Shown here: positions 45,671 through 53,581 of the stretch, one piece after another
How the letters are laid out: each line of letters begins with the position of its first letter
How positions within the stretch are numbered: the first letter of the stretch is position 1
Assembly: GCF_004764705.1 (NCBI RefSeq)
Contig: NZ_SHLX01000017.1
Span: forward strand, 124,001 to 188,000
Length of the DNA stretch: 64,000 nucleotides
Origin: Paenibacillus cymbidii
GTDB lineage: Bacteria; Bacillota; Bacilli; Paenibacillales; NBRC-103111
Direction of reading: 5' to 3'
The notes under the pieces: model-generated
Database searches by the model: none
Told to the model about the DNA's origin: nothing
What the model saw: the letters and a program-made list of their open reading frames with translations, nothing else
Position numbers and translations under genes: made by a program

Positions 45671-46700
45671 GAGGGCCGATGGGCAAACGAAATCCTTCCT
45701 TTCCGGGCAAAAGCTCCTGTTCCGCCTGCCGCCCGTGAACGGCGGCAAAATAGGCGGCGCCCACGACGCCGGCTTCGTCGCCGAGCTGTCCGGCGCACAG
45801 CTTCGGCGGCCGCTCCCGCTGGAAGTAATGGCCGGCGATGAACGAGCGCAGCGGGTCGAGCAGGAACGGACCGGCTGCGGCCGCGCCGCCGCCGACAATG
45901 ACAATTTCCGGATCGAGCAGGCAGATGGCGGTCAGCAGCTTCTTGCCGAGCGTCGCGCCGACAAAGGCGAAGACGCTTCGCGCCACTTCGTCTCCTTGCA
46001 GGCACGCCTGGTAGACGTCGTGGGAGGAGAGGCGCTGCGGCTCCGGCAGCCGCGCGAGCAGCGTTGCCGCGCCTTCCCGCACTTTGGCGCGGGCGAGACG
46101 AGCGATGCCGGTTGCCGAAGCGATCGTCTCCAGGCAGCCGATCTGGCCGCAATTGCAGCGCCATTCGTTGCCTTCGACCGGATCGTGGCCGATCTCCCCG
46201 GCGTTGTAGTTGTGCCCGCGGATCAGCCTGCCGTCCAGCATCAGGCTCATCGCCATGCCGGTGCCGAGCGTCAGGCACACGATGTTGCGGTAGCCCCGGC
46301 CGGCCCCGGCAATCGCTTCGCCGAGCAAGTACAGGCGCACATCGTTGTCGATGGCGACCGGCCTGTCGAGGCGCCGGGCCATCTCCGCCGCCAGCGGGAC
46401 ATTGCGCCAGCCCAGATTGGAGGCGCCGAGCACAACGCCGCATTCCGAGTCGACGCGGCCCGGCACGCCGAGGCCGACACGGCCGATGCGCCGGCCGTCG
46501 CCGGTTGCCGCGGCCAGCTCGCGGATCGCGCCGGCCAGCCGGTCGAGGAACGGGGCCGGATGGCCGGGCGCCGCCGCGCCGGGAAAGGCGGCCGTGTCGA
46601 TCCGGCATGTGCCGAGCACGGTCAGCGTGTCGTCGAGCACGCCGATCACCGTGTTCGTGCCGCCGATATCGACCCCGACAAGTATTTGGTCAGCGTCCAT
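45666..46700 (-). CDS. ROK-family sugar kinase
   Basis: A 344-residue cytoplasmic ATP-dependent sugar kinase. DIGGTNTVIGVLDD is the ATP phosphate loop, AIDNDVRLYLLGE holds the catalytic Asp, LGTGMAMSLMLDG the adenosine loop, and GHDPVEGNEWRCNCGQIGCLE the His/Cys zinc site. There is no helix-turn-helix, so it is an enzyme rather than a repressor. Its start overlaps the end of nagA by 11 bp. Next to a GlcNAc-6-phosphate deacetylase, the natural guess is an N-acetylhexosamine kinase supplying NagA. Confidence 0.88.
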   Translation of the reverse strand: MDADQILVGVDIGGTNTVIGVLDDTLTVLGTCRIDTAAFPGAAAPGHPAPFLDRLAGAIRELAAATGDGRRIGRVGLGVPGRVDSECGVVLGASNLGWRNVPLAAEMARRLDRPVAIDNDVRLYLLGEAIAGAGRGYRNIVCLTLGTGMAMSLMLDGRLIRGHNYNAGEIGHDPVEGNEWRCNCGQIGCLETIASATGIARLARAKVREGAATLLARLPEPQRLSSHDVYQACLQGDEVARSVFAFVGATLGKKLLTAICLLDPEIVIVGGGAAAAGPFLLDPLRSFIAGHYFQRERPPKLCAGQLGDEAGVVGAAYFAAVHGRQAEQELLPGKEGFRLPIGPL

Positions 46701-47859
46701 ACACTTGCCGCCCTTTCACGTAAGTGGCCTGCAGCTGCAAATCGGCATCGACCACGATAAAATCGGCGTCCATACCGACCGCCAGCGCTCCTTTGCGATG
46801 CTGCGCACCGGTCAGCCGGGCGGGTACTGTGGTGAAGGAAGGCAGCACCCGCTCCGGCGCATACCCGGTGAAACGCAACGCGTTGCGCAGGGCGGCGATC
46901 ATCGTCAGCGAGCTGCCGGCGAGGCTGGAGCCGTCCTTCAGGTAAATCGCGCCGTTCGTCATCACCTTGTGCCCGTATTCGCCGTCCGGCAGACCGGCGC
47001 AGGAGACGGCATCGGTAATGGCGCATACGCCGTCAGCGGTCTTCAGGTCGAACAGCAGCTTGACTACCGCGGGATGGACGTGGATGCCGTCGGCTATCAG
47101 CTCGGTTGTGAGCTGCGGCAGCGCCAGTCCGGCTCCGGTCAGGCCGGGTTCGCGGTGGTGCAGCGGCCGCATGCCGTTAAAATGGTGGGTCGTCATCGTC
47201 GCGCCCAGACGCACGGCTTCTTCGGCCTGCGCGTAAGTGGCGTCGGAGTGGCCGAGCGACACGGCGATGCCCCGTTCGAGCAGCCAGCGGATCGCTTCCG
47301 CCGCCCCTTCGATTTCCGGGGCGATCGTCATTTGCCGGATTGCGCCGGGGGCGTCCGCCGCATACAGCTCCAGCTCCGCGATCGTTGCCGGGCGGAGGTG
47401 CGCCTTATTCTGCGCTCCGGCCCGCACGGCATTCAGGAACGGCCCTTCGAGATGGATGCCGAGCAATTCGGCTCCGTCCGTACCGGCGGCCATCGCGGCG
47501 ACCGCGTTCCGCACCGCGCTCCGCGTGTCGGCGACGGAGGCAGTTCCGGTCGTGGCGAGAAAAGCCGTCGTGCCGTGGGCGGCGTGAAACCGGCTCATGC
47601 CGTTAACGCTTTCAAAAGTGGCGTCCATCATCTGGAAGCCGCCGCCGCCGTGAACATGCACGTCGATCAAGCCGGGCATGATGCCGAAACCGCCGGCGTC
47701 CACGATTGGCGCCGGTTCGTCCGGCGGCGGCTGCCAGTCGGCATCGCCGACGCCTTCAATCCGGCCGGTCGGACCGACCAGCAGTTTCCCTCCCCGGACC
47801 GGCCCCTCGGGCAAATAAATCGTGGCGTTGACATACAGCTTGCGAATGGACTGGTGCAT
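46690..47859 (-). CDS. nagA: N-acetylglucosamine-6-phosphate deacetylase
   Basis: A 389-residue amidohydrolase that deacetylates GlcNAc-6-phosphate in the cytoplasm. The barrel motifs are in order: PGLIDVHVHGGGG, the metal Glu in GIHLEGPFLN, metal His residues in VSLGHSDATY and TTHHFNGMRPLHHREPG, and the catalytic Asp in CAITDAVSCAG. The ATG at 47859 has a modest GCGGGGA upstream. No nagB follows; the next gene is the ROK kinase. Its presence in a GH172 locus points to a substrate carrying amino sugar. Confidence 0.92.
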   Translation of the reverse strand: MHQSIRKLYVNATIYLPEGPVRGGKLLVGPTGRIEGVGDADWQPPPDEPAPIVDAGGFGIMPGLIDVHVHGGGGFQMMDATFESVNGMSRFHAAHGTTAFLATTGTASVADTRSAVRNAVAAMAAGTDGAELLGIHLEGPFLNAVRAGAQNKAHLRPATIAELELYAADAPGAIRQMTIAPEIEGAAEAIRWLLERGIAVSLGHSDATYAQAEEAVRLGATMTTHHFNGMRPLHHREPGLTGAGLALPQLTTELIADGIHVHPAVVKLLFDLKTADGVCAITDAVSCAGLPDGEYGHKVMTNGAIYLKDGSSLAGSSLTMIAALRNALRFTGYAPERVLPSFTTVPARLTGAQHRKGALAVGMDADFIVVDADLQLQATYVKGRQVYGR

Positions 47860-47909
47860 GGACGCGTTTCCCCGCTTTCTTCGTTCTTCGCGTTTGCGGC
47901 CCGCTGCCG

Positions 47910-49001
47910 CTACAATTGATTGAGCGCATCGCCGCGCGCTTGCTCGAGCGCCACGCTGAGGGCGCCGTAAACGGCGGCTTTGCGGCCGGCCTGCGATTCG
48001 ATCAGCGGCGGAGGCTCGACCGGCGTATGCTTCTCCAGAATGCGCTCGAGCTCGGCGCGATGCCGCATGACCGATGCGGCGTGCCGCCCGCCGATGATCA
48101 CAAGCTGCGGATTCAGCATGCAGATCAGGTTGACGAGCATCATCGCGATGTAGGCGATGCGGCGCGGCGACAGCAAGTCGCCGTTCGGTTCGTCGCCGTC
48201 GTCGCGGCCGAAGACGAGCGTTTCCAGCGCGCCTTCCTCTTTAAACTCCATCAGGCATTGAGCCGGATCGAGCAGCATGTTGCCGAGCTCGCCGGCCGCG
48301 TTCTGGCTGCCGCGGAACAGCTCGTTGCCGAGGATGATGCCGGCGCCGATGCCGTCGTCGATATTGACGAACACGATATGCTCGTAGCGGTCGCCGAGAT
48401 GGTTCCATTTTTCCCCGAGCACCGCCATATTCACATCGTTGTCGACGATGACGCGGGCGGACAGCCGTTTCGTCAATTCCGCTTCGATATCGGTCGGATC
48501 GTTTTTCAAGTGCAAGTAGTTTTTGGCTCTTGCTTCGCTCTTGACGCCGTGCATGCCGAGCGCTACCGCGGCCAATCGTTCGAGAAATCCGGGGAAGCGC
48601 CCGTCGATGCCGCCCAGAATCGCGACGATTTCCCGGGCGATTTCCATCATGCTGCCGGTTTGCTTGGACGGGACTTCTTCGTAATGAATGATCGTTCCGG
48701 CAAAATCGGCCACCGCCACCTGAAAATGGCCCAGCTCCGCGTTGATTCCCGCCGCATAACGAAAATGCTCGTTGACGCACACCAAGGTGGAATTGCGGCC
48801 GATGCTGTTCGTGTTGCCGGCGCTTCCTTCGTAGAGCAAGCCGTGTGCGAGCAGCTCCCGGACATTGGCCGACAGCGAAGGGAAGCTCATGTTCAGCCGC
48901 TTGACCAAGTCCGCGCGCGAAGTCGGGCCGTGCTGGAGCAGGCTGCGAACGATCAGTTTTTTGTTCATGCGCGATATCGTTTGGGGAGTGCCTCGTTCCA
49001 T
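47910..49001 (-). CDS. ROK-family transcriptional repressor (NagC/XylR-like)
   Basis: A 363-residue regulator. The N-terminal winged helix (about 10-75) reads LIVRSLLQHGPTSRADLVKR and MSFPSLSANVRELLAHGLL. The C-terminal ROK domain has IVDNDVNMAVLGEKW and NIDDGIGAGIILG. The cysteine zinc motif normal in ROK proteins is degraded (MLLDPAQCLMEFKEEG), which may alter ligand response. AGAGGAAG precedes the ATG. It heads the minus-strand locus; TTAGTT-type operator candidates lie at its own promoter and at 45649. Confidence 0.9.
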   Translation of the reverse strand: MERGTPQTISRMNKKLIVRSLLQHGPTSRADLVKRLNMSFPSLSANVRELLAHGLLYEGSAGNTNSIGRNSTLVCVNEHFRYAAGINAELGHFQVAVADFAGTIIHYEEVPSKQTGSMMEIAREIVAILGGIDGRFPGFLERLAAVALGMHGVKSEARAKNYLHLKNDPTDIEAELTKRLSARVIVDNDVNMAVLGEKWNHLGDRYEHIVFVNIDDGIGAGIILGNELFRGSQNAAGELGNMLLDPAQCLMEFKEEGALETLVFGRDDGDEPNGDLLSPRRIAYIAMMLVNLICMLNPQLVIIGGRHAASVMRHRAELERILEKHTPVEPPPLIESQAGRKAAVYGALSVALEQARGDALNQL

Positions 49002-49156
49002 AAATCATTCTTCCTCTGCGCTAAAATGGGGTCCGGGACGCTTCTTCATTACAGAATCAGAAAGGATAAGCTTCGGAGCGGAACTTCCTGATTCGGCATG
49101 AAAAGTTAACGCTAAAGCCGGGCCAACTTCTTCGAAGTGCTTCGATAGAAGCTTCT

Positions 49157-49183
49157 ATTACTAAGTAATCCTAACTAACTAAA
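49157..49183 (-). promoter_or_regulatory. Candidate ROK operator/promoter of the nagA locus
   Basis: ATTACTAAGTAAT (49157-49169) is a palindrome with 6-bp arms, flanked by CTAACTAACTAAA. On the minus strand TTGTTT and TAGTAA are 18 bp apart, a plausible -35/-10, so the palindrome covers the -10. It lies ~155 bp upstream of the ROK repressor gene. Confidence 0.6.
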
Positions 49184-49251
49184 ACAATAAAAAACGATGG
49201 CTGTTTTGTCAAGCTCCAATTTTGAAGGCCGCCGCGGCAAAAAAACCGTAG

Positions 49252-49281
49252 TTGACTAATTCAACCGAGTTGAACTATAAT
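49252..49281 (+). promoter_or_regulatory. Promoter of the Gfo/Idh/MocA gene
   Basis: TTGACT (49252-49257) and TATAAT (49276-49281) are 18 bp apart. GTTGACTAATTCAAC (49251-49265) is an inverted repeat over the -35 and could be an operator. Confidence 0.75.
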
Positions 49282-49400
49282 TCCCCTTGTTGAAACGATC
49301 GCTTACAGCCAGATGCCGAATCTGGTCGGCTTGCAGTTCCATCTCGGCCGAGCGTGTTCCAGGCGGGGCGCGGCTCGGCTCATCCATTGGAGGGGTTGGC

Positions 49401-50486
49401 ATGCATCAGTTTCATGTGAAGTACAATTTCGAATTCGAACGCAAGATCAAAGCCTGCTTTATCGGTGCCGGCGGGCATTCGTTCCGCAATGTGTACGCCG
49501 CGTTTCCGTATGCGCCGGTCGACCTTGTGGCCATCTGCGACCAGAATGAGCAGCGGGCGGCGGATTACGCCAGGCAGTTCGGCGCGCTTCGCCACTACAG
49601 CGATGCAAACGAGATGCTGGAGAAGGAACAGCCGGACGCCGTGTTCATCGTCACCGCCTATCACCCGGACGGGCGCGTGCAAGCGACCGATCTGGCCCTT
49701 GACGCTTTGCGCCGCGGCGTGCACGTGTGGATGGAGAAACCGACAGCGGCCAGCGTCGAAGAAATCGAGGCGCTGCGGGAGGCCGGGCGCGCCGCGAACA
49801 AATTTGTGATGACCGGATTGAAGAAAGTGTTTTTCCCCGCCATCGAAAAAACGAAACAGCTCATTTCCTCGCCGGAATTCGGCCGGCCGGCTTCGATTTA
49901 CGTCCGTTATCCGCAAGCGCTGCCTGCGGCCGAGGATCGCGCCGTGTTGAAAAAGATGACAAGCTTCCTCGACCACATCTATCATCCCGGGGCGATCCTT
50001 CACTATTTGATGGGGCGGGTTTCCAGCCTGGTCTACGATCGCGAGCCGTTCAACGGAGGCTCCGTTACCAACCTGCGATTCGAGTCCGGCGCTGTCGGCA
50101 CGATGCATCTGACGGCGGGCATCTCGGGGTCCAGCCCGCTCGAGCGGCTGGAAATTGTCGGCGAGAACGCCAATGTCGTGGTCGACAACGGGGTGAAGCT
50201 GACTTATTATCGCAAGGCAAACCGCCCCGCTTACGGCCGCAGCGCCTCGTACATCGTGCCGGACGAAACCGCCCCGCTCGTCTGGGAGCCGGAATTTTCG
50301 CTTGGCCAGCTGTACAACAAGAACATCTTCTACCTCGGTTACGTGCCGGAGATCGTTCACTTCTGCGAAAGCGTGCTGGCGGACACGCCGCCGGTGAAAG
50401 GAACGCTGGACGCGTCGCTGGAAATCGCCAAGCTGTTCGAAGCGTACCGTTTCGGGCCGGAAGGGGAACGTATCGTGCTGAATTAG
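49401..50486 (+). CDS. Gfo/Idh/MocA-family oxidoreductase
   Basis: A 361-residue NAD(P)-dependent sugar oxidoreductase. The Rossmann domain has CFIGAGGHSFRNVYAAF (near residue 19) and the family EKP motif in HVWMEKPTAAS. The C-terminal beta-sheet substrate domain includes LDHIYHPGAILHYLMG, where the catalytic Lys/His of other members differ in spacing. The ATG at 49401 follows GGAGGGG. It is divergent from the nagA/GH172 locus, so it may oxidise or epimerise the sugar released there. Confidence 0.85.
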   Translation: MHQFHVKYNFEFERKIKACFIGAGGHSFRNVYAAFPYAPVDLVAICDQNEQRAADYARQFGALRHYSDANEMLEKEQPDAVFIVTAYHPDGRVQATDLALDALRRGVHVWMEKPTAASVEEIEALREAGRAANKFVMTGLKKVFFPAIEKTKQLISSPEFGRPASIYVRYPQALPAAEDRAVLKKMTSFLDHIYHPGAILHYLMGRVSSLVYDREPFNGGSVTNLRFESGAVGTMHLTAGISGSSPLERLEIVGENANVVVDNGVKLTYYRKANRPAYGRSASYIVPDETAPLVWEPEFSLGQLYNKNIFYLGYVPEIVHFCESVLADTPPVKGTLDASLEIAKLFEAYRFGPEGERIVLN

Positions 50487-50518
50487 CGCTGCCTGTGCGG
50501 GAAGTACGGGCCGTTGCA

Positions 50519-51025
50519 TTACAGACGCTTCTCCATGCATAAATACGGCTCCTTGCGCAGCGGGAAGCGGATCGTGCCGACTTCGGCATACCCGGCCCGG
50601 CGGTACAGCTCGACCGCTCCGGGATTGCCGGTATAGACGTCGAGCCGGATGCTCGTGCCTCCCGTCTCCCGCGCCCGCTGCTCGGCGAATTGCAGCAGCC
50701 TTTTGCCGATGCCCCGTCCCTGGTGCTCCGGATGCACCGCCAGCCGGTGGATGCATGCCGGTTCTCCGGCGCGGTCGGACCACGGCAGGCCGCTGTACCG
50801 GCCCGTCTGGCGGCGATCGACGACAACGGCGCCGACGATGCGGCCGTTGCCGTCGCAAGCGCCAAATGCGGTTTCCCGCTTCAAGTCGCCGCGGATTACG
50901 AACCGGTTCGGGTAGAACCGGTCCCACTGGCGGACGCCGTTCGCGCGCAGAACCGCCGCCACGGATCGATACAAGGCTCGCAGGTCCGGCAAGTCCTGTT
51001 CGGTCAATTGCAGGATGGCCGACAT
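50519..51025 (-). CDS. GNAT-family N-acetyltransferase
   Basis: A 168-residue cytoplasmic acetyltransferase. The acetyl-CoA motif is IHRLAVHPEHQGRGIGKRLL (near 92-111), followed by LDVYTGNPGAVELYRRAGY. AAAGGAGGA lies before the ATG. The substrate is unknown. It is convergent with the oxidoreductase gene. Confidence 0.9.
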   Translation of the reverse strand: MSAILQLTEQDLPDLRALYRSVAAVLRANGVRQWDRFYPNRFVIRGDLKRETAFGACDGNGRIVGAVVVDRRQTGRYSGLPWSDRAGEPACIHRLAVHPEHQGRGIGKRLLQFAEQRARETGGTSIRLDVYTGNPGAVELYRRAGYAEVGTIRFPLRKEPYLCMEKRL

Positions 51026-51061
51026 GGTGCCATCTCCTCCTTTCGCTTGTGCTCGACGCCG

Positions 51062-51673
51062 TTACGCGACCCGCAGCTTGATGCGTTTGAATTTCGCGGC
51101 GGAGTGGCGGCGGTAAACGAGCGTCCACAGCACGGCGGCGCCAATGAATCCGTACAGCACGAAATTCGACAAGGCGAGATAACGTTCCGTATCCATCCGA
51201 TACACCATCGCGATGCGAACGGCCGCTTCCCCGGTAAGCATGATCCCCCAGACGAACGTCATCAGCCGCATCACGAAGCGGAAATAGCCATATTGCCAAC
51301 TGGCCGGAAAATCGTTGTTGCCGACAAAACGCAGCGCCAAATAATACATCAACGGCCGGCGGAACAGCAGGGATGCGAGGAACGCGAGTCCGACCGCGGC
51401 GGTGACAAGCGATTCGCGGACGAGCAGCAGCTTTTCGCTGCCGCCGATCAATACCAGCACGAACGTCAGGATGAAGGTGGACAGCATCAAAGCGCCGAAG
51501 GCGTCCAGCTTGTGATGCCGGATCAGGTGAACGATGTTGTCGAACAACGGAACGAGGGTGGCGATCGTCAGTGCGCCGAGCCCGTTCATATATTCGGACA
51601 GCCACATGTACAGCAACCAGGGAACAACGCCATTAATCAGCAAGGTAACAATGATGTACATCGGTCTGGACAT
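51062..51673 (-). CDS. VC0807-like membrane protein
   Basis: A 203-residue membrane protein with about six helices. KLLLVRESLVTAAVGLAFLA and FRRPLMYYLALRF match the pattern of the VC0807 family, whose function is unknown. It is separated by two bases from the DUF2306 gene, in an operon with a TetR regulator, so its expression is probably ligand-induced. Confidence 0.8.
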   Translation of the reverse strand: MSRPMYIIVTLLINGVVPWLLYMWLSEYMNGLGALTIATLVPLFDNIVHLIRHHKLDAFGALMLSTFILTFVLVLIGGSEKLLLVRESLVTAAVGLAFLASLLFRRPLMYYLALRFVGNNDFPASWQYGYFRFVMRLMTFVWGIMLTGEAAVRIAMVYRMDTERYLALSNFVLYGFIGAAVLWTLVYRRHSAAKFKRIKLRVA

Positions 51674-51675
51674 GG

Positions 51676-52326
51676 TCAGATAGCTCCTTCAATAGTGGAA
51701 ATGGCGCGTTTCGGTTGCGCTTTTCGCAGATACAGTTCGGTCACGATCAGGTTCAGGGCGATCGAAAGATAGACGGACAACGGGAACGTAACGCTTTGCG
51801 GCGCGTCGAACGACAGCTCCGCGATCCCCAGTACGATGCGGAACGTGACGAAGACGAAGGTGACCGCATAGCTGCGCAGCATCCATTGCCGATGGGCGGC
51901 GACACGGCCGCGGACGATGTGGCGAATGCCGATCGCCGTCGTTCCGAACCAGACAAGATCGAGGAACAGGAAAGCGATCGTGGCTGGCGTTCCGCCGGTG
52001 GCAAACAAAGCGATGTAAGGCACGGCCAGCACATTGAGCAGAATCGCTGCTCCATATATTCGCCCCAGCTGCTTGTGCCGCTTCGGATTGCGGCGGCTCC
52101 GCTGCGTCAGCTGCCAGGCGCCGATCAACAGCGCTGCGACGCCGAGCGCGATGTGCGGGTAGAAGAAAAGCTTCCACATCGCATAAGGGAACGAAGCGTC
52201 CGCAAGCTTGGCTGACACCATGGCGGCTTGTTCGGGTTTGTAAACGACGTATTGGATGACCACATATAGGGTGAGCAAATAGGCGGCGATGTAAATGACG
52301 GGCAGCAACCATTTTTTGTTCAGCAT
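51676..52326 (-). CDS. DUF2306 membrane protein
   Basis: A 216-residue membrane protein with about six helices. FYPHIALGVAALLIGAWQL, NPKRHKQLGRIYG and the conserved AAHRQWMLRSYAVTF are typical of DUF2306, which resembles heme-binding cytochrome b561-like bundles; several histidines lie in helices. Function unknown. It is the middle gene of the TetR operon. Confidence 0.85.
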   Translation of the reverse strand: MLNKKWLLPVIYIAAYLLTLYVVIQYVVYKPEQAAMVSAKLADASFPYAMWKLFFYPHIALGVAALLIGAWQLTQRSRRNPKRHKQLGRIYGAAILLNVLAVPYIALFATGGTPATIAFLFLDLVWFGTTAIGIRHIVRGRVAAHRQWMLRSYAVTFVFVTFRIVLGIAELSFDAPQSVTFPLSVYLSIALNLIVTELYLRKAQPKRAISTIEGAI

Positions 52327-52342
52327 TGATGTTCCGGCTCCC

Positions 52343-52924
52343 TCACTGCAGCGTGCGCGCCATGAACGCCATCAAATCCTGCACGGTCATCCGGCTTGGC
52401 TCCTGCAGAATCGTATTTTGCACCCTCATGCCGTACACGAACGTCATCAGCGATTCTGCGATTCTGGCGCTGTCGACGGCGGCCGGGATCGCGCCATGCA
52501 TTTTGCCCACGTCGATCCAGCTCGCGCACGTTTGCAGCGTATATTCATACACTTCCCGCACCATGGCGGCAATTTTCGGCTGGTCGGTCTGGCTCAGCAT
52601 GTAGAGAAAAATTTTGTTGCCGACATCCTCATGACTCGCGGAACGGACCATGCTTTCGGCGATCAGCCGAAGCGGGTTGTCCAGTCCGTTCGTTTGTGGA
52701 CTCGCAACTGTGGCGGCGAAACGGGCGTTGAGCTGTTCGACGCGCGCTTTCAGCACCAGGCCGAACAGTTCGTCCTTGCCCGAGACGTAATGGTAGATGG
52801 CGCCCTTGGACAAGCCGGTGCGCCCGATGATGTCCTGCAGCGTCGTCTGGCGGCAGCCTTTCTCCTGAATAAGCGCTTCTGCTGCCTCCATAATCGACTG
52901 GAAGCTGGCATTGGGAGCTGTCAT
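52343..52924 (-). CDS. TetR-family transcriptional regulator
   Basis: A 193-residue repressor. The helix-turn-helix (about 25-48) reads TTLQDIIGRTGLSKGAIYHY followed by VSGKDELFGLVL, and the C-terminal helical domain would bind an unknown ligand. The ATG at 52924 has GGAGG upstream. Two identical 13-bp palindromes lie just upstream, so it very probably represses itself and the two membrane-protein genes behind it. Confidence 0.92.
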   Translation of the reverse strand: MTAPNASFQSIMEAAEALIQEKGCRQTTLQDIIGRTGLSKGAIYHYVSGKDELFGLVLKARVEQLNARFAATVASPQTNGLDNPLRLIAESMVRSASHEDVGNKIFLYMLSQTDQPKIAAMVREVYEYTLQTCASWIDVGKMHGAIPAAVDSARIAESLMTFVYGMRVQNTILQEPSRMTVQDLMAFMARTLQ

Positions 52925-52950
52925 GGGGATATCCTCCTCGTTATTTGTAA

Positions 52951-52999
52951 ACCGACCGTCGGTTTGTTGTGAAATCAATATAGCATACCGACCGTCGGT
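52951..52999. promoter_or_regulatory. Tandem TetR operators
   Basis: ACCGACCGTCGGT occurs at 52951-52963 and again at 52987-52999, centres 36 bp apart. Each is a palindrome (ACCGAC/GTCGGT) and the first ends ~27 bp from the tetR ATG. Two sites suggest cooperative binding. Confidence 0.88.
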
Positions 53000-53205
53000 C
53001 TGTAAAGGGTTGTTGAGAGGAAGAAGCTCCGAATGTTTTCGGGTTAATCGATTGCTGATCCATATACTGGTTGCTCCGCTCCAGAGGAAGGGGGGGGCCT
53101 GGCTCGAGCATGGGCTCAAGCGACAACGTCCCATGCCATTTCAAGCCCTCATTTGCGTCACTGGAGCGTTTCTGACCACCTCATCGCTCGGCTTGGGCGG
53201 CTTGG

Positions 53206-53402
53206 GGCAAAATAGGCCATATTAAATGGCTTATTGCCCCCATTTCGGAGGTCTCATCGAAAATAGCCAGTGAAAACACTGGTTATTTCGGTCAAACAGC
53301 CTCAATTCGGGCAGATGGACACGAATAACCAGTGAAATCACTGGCTATTTTGAGGTGACTGTCTATTATTGATGAAATAGGCCATAAAAAGTGGCTTATT
53401 TT
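53206..53402. repeat. Four-hairpin dispersed cassette, copy F
   Basis: Hairpins at 53206-53237 (outer, AAATAGGCCAT...ATGGCTTATT), 53259-53290 (inner), 53322-53351 (inner) and 53374-53402 (outer). The middle spacer starts TCAAACAGCCTCAATTCGG, close to TCAAACGCCCCAAAATCG of copy A. This copy lies between divergent genes, ~180 bp from the next start codon, so not every copy is at a gene 3' end. The bases between the TetR operators and this cassette show nothing else. Confidence 0.9.
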
Positions 53403-53546
53403 CGCCATTCCCTTATTGTGCCGCGTTAACCTGTTTACATTGAAGCTCCCTCCTTGTCCAAAACCGAACTGGAGGAGGGCGCACCTCAGCCTCTAAAATC
53501 AGTTGACGGCACCGCCGGCCGGAGACTAAAATAATTTCCATAAGGA

Positions 53547-53569
53547 CTTTATTAAATAAATTAATAAAG
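53547..53569 (+). promoter_or_regulatory. Candidate operator of the ROK regulator at 53582
   Basis: CTTTATTAA and TTAATAAAG (perfect 9-bp arms) enclose ATAAA, just upstream of the GGAGG ribosome site. AT-rich palindromes of this type are common autoregulatory sites of ROK repressors. Confidence 0.75.
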
Positions 53570-53581
53570 AGTGGAGGCACG

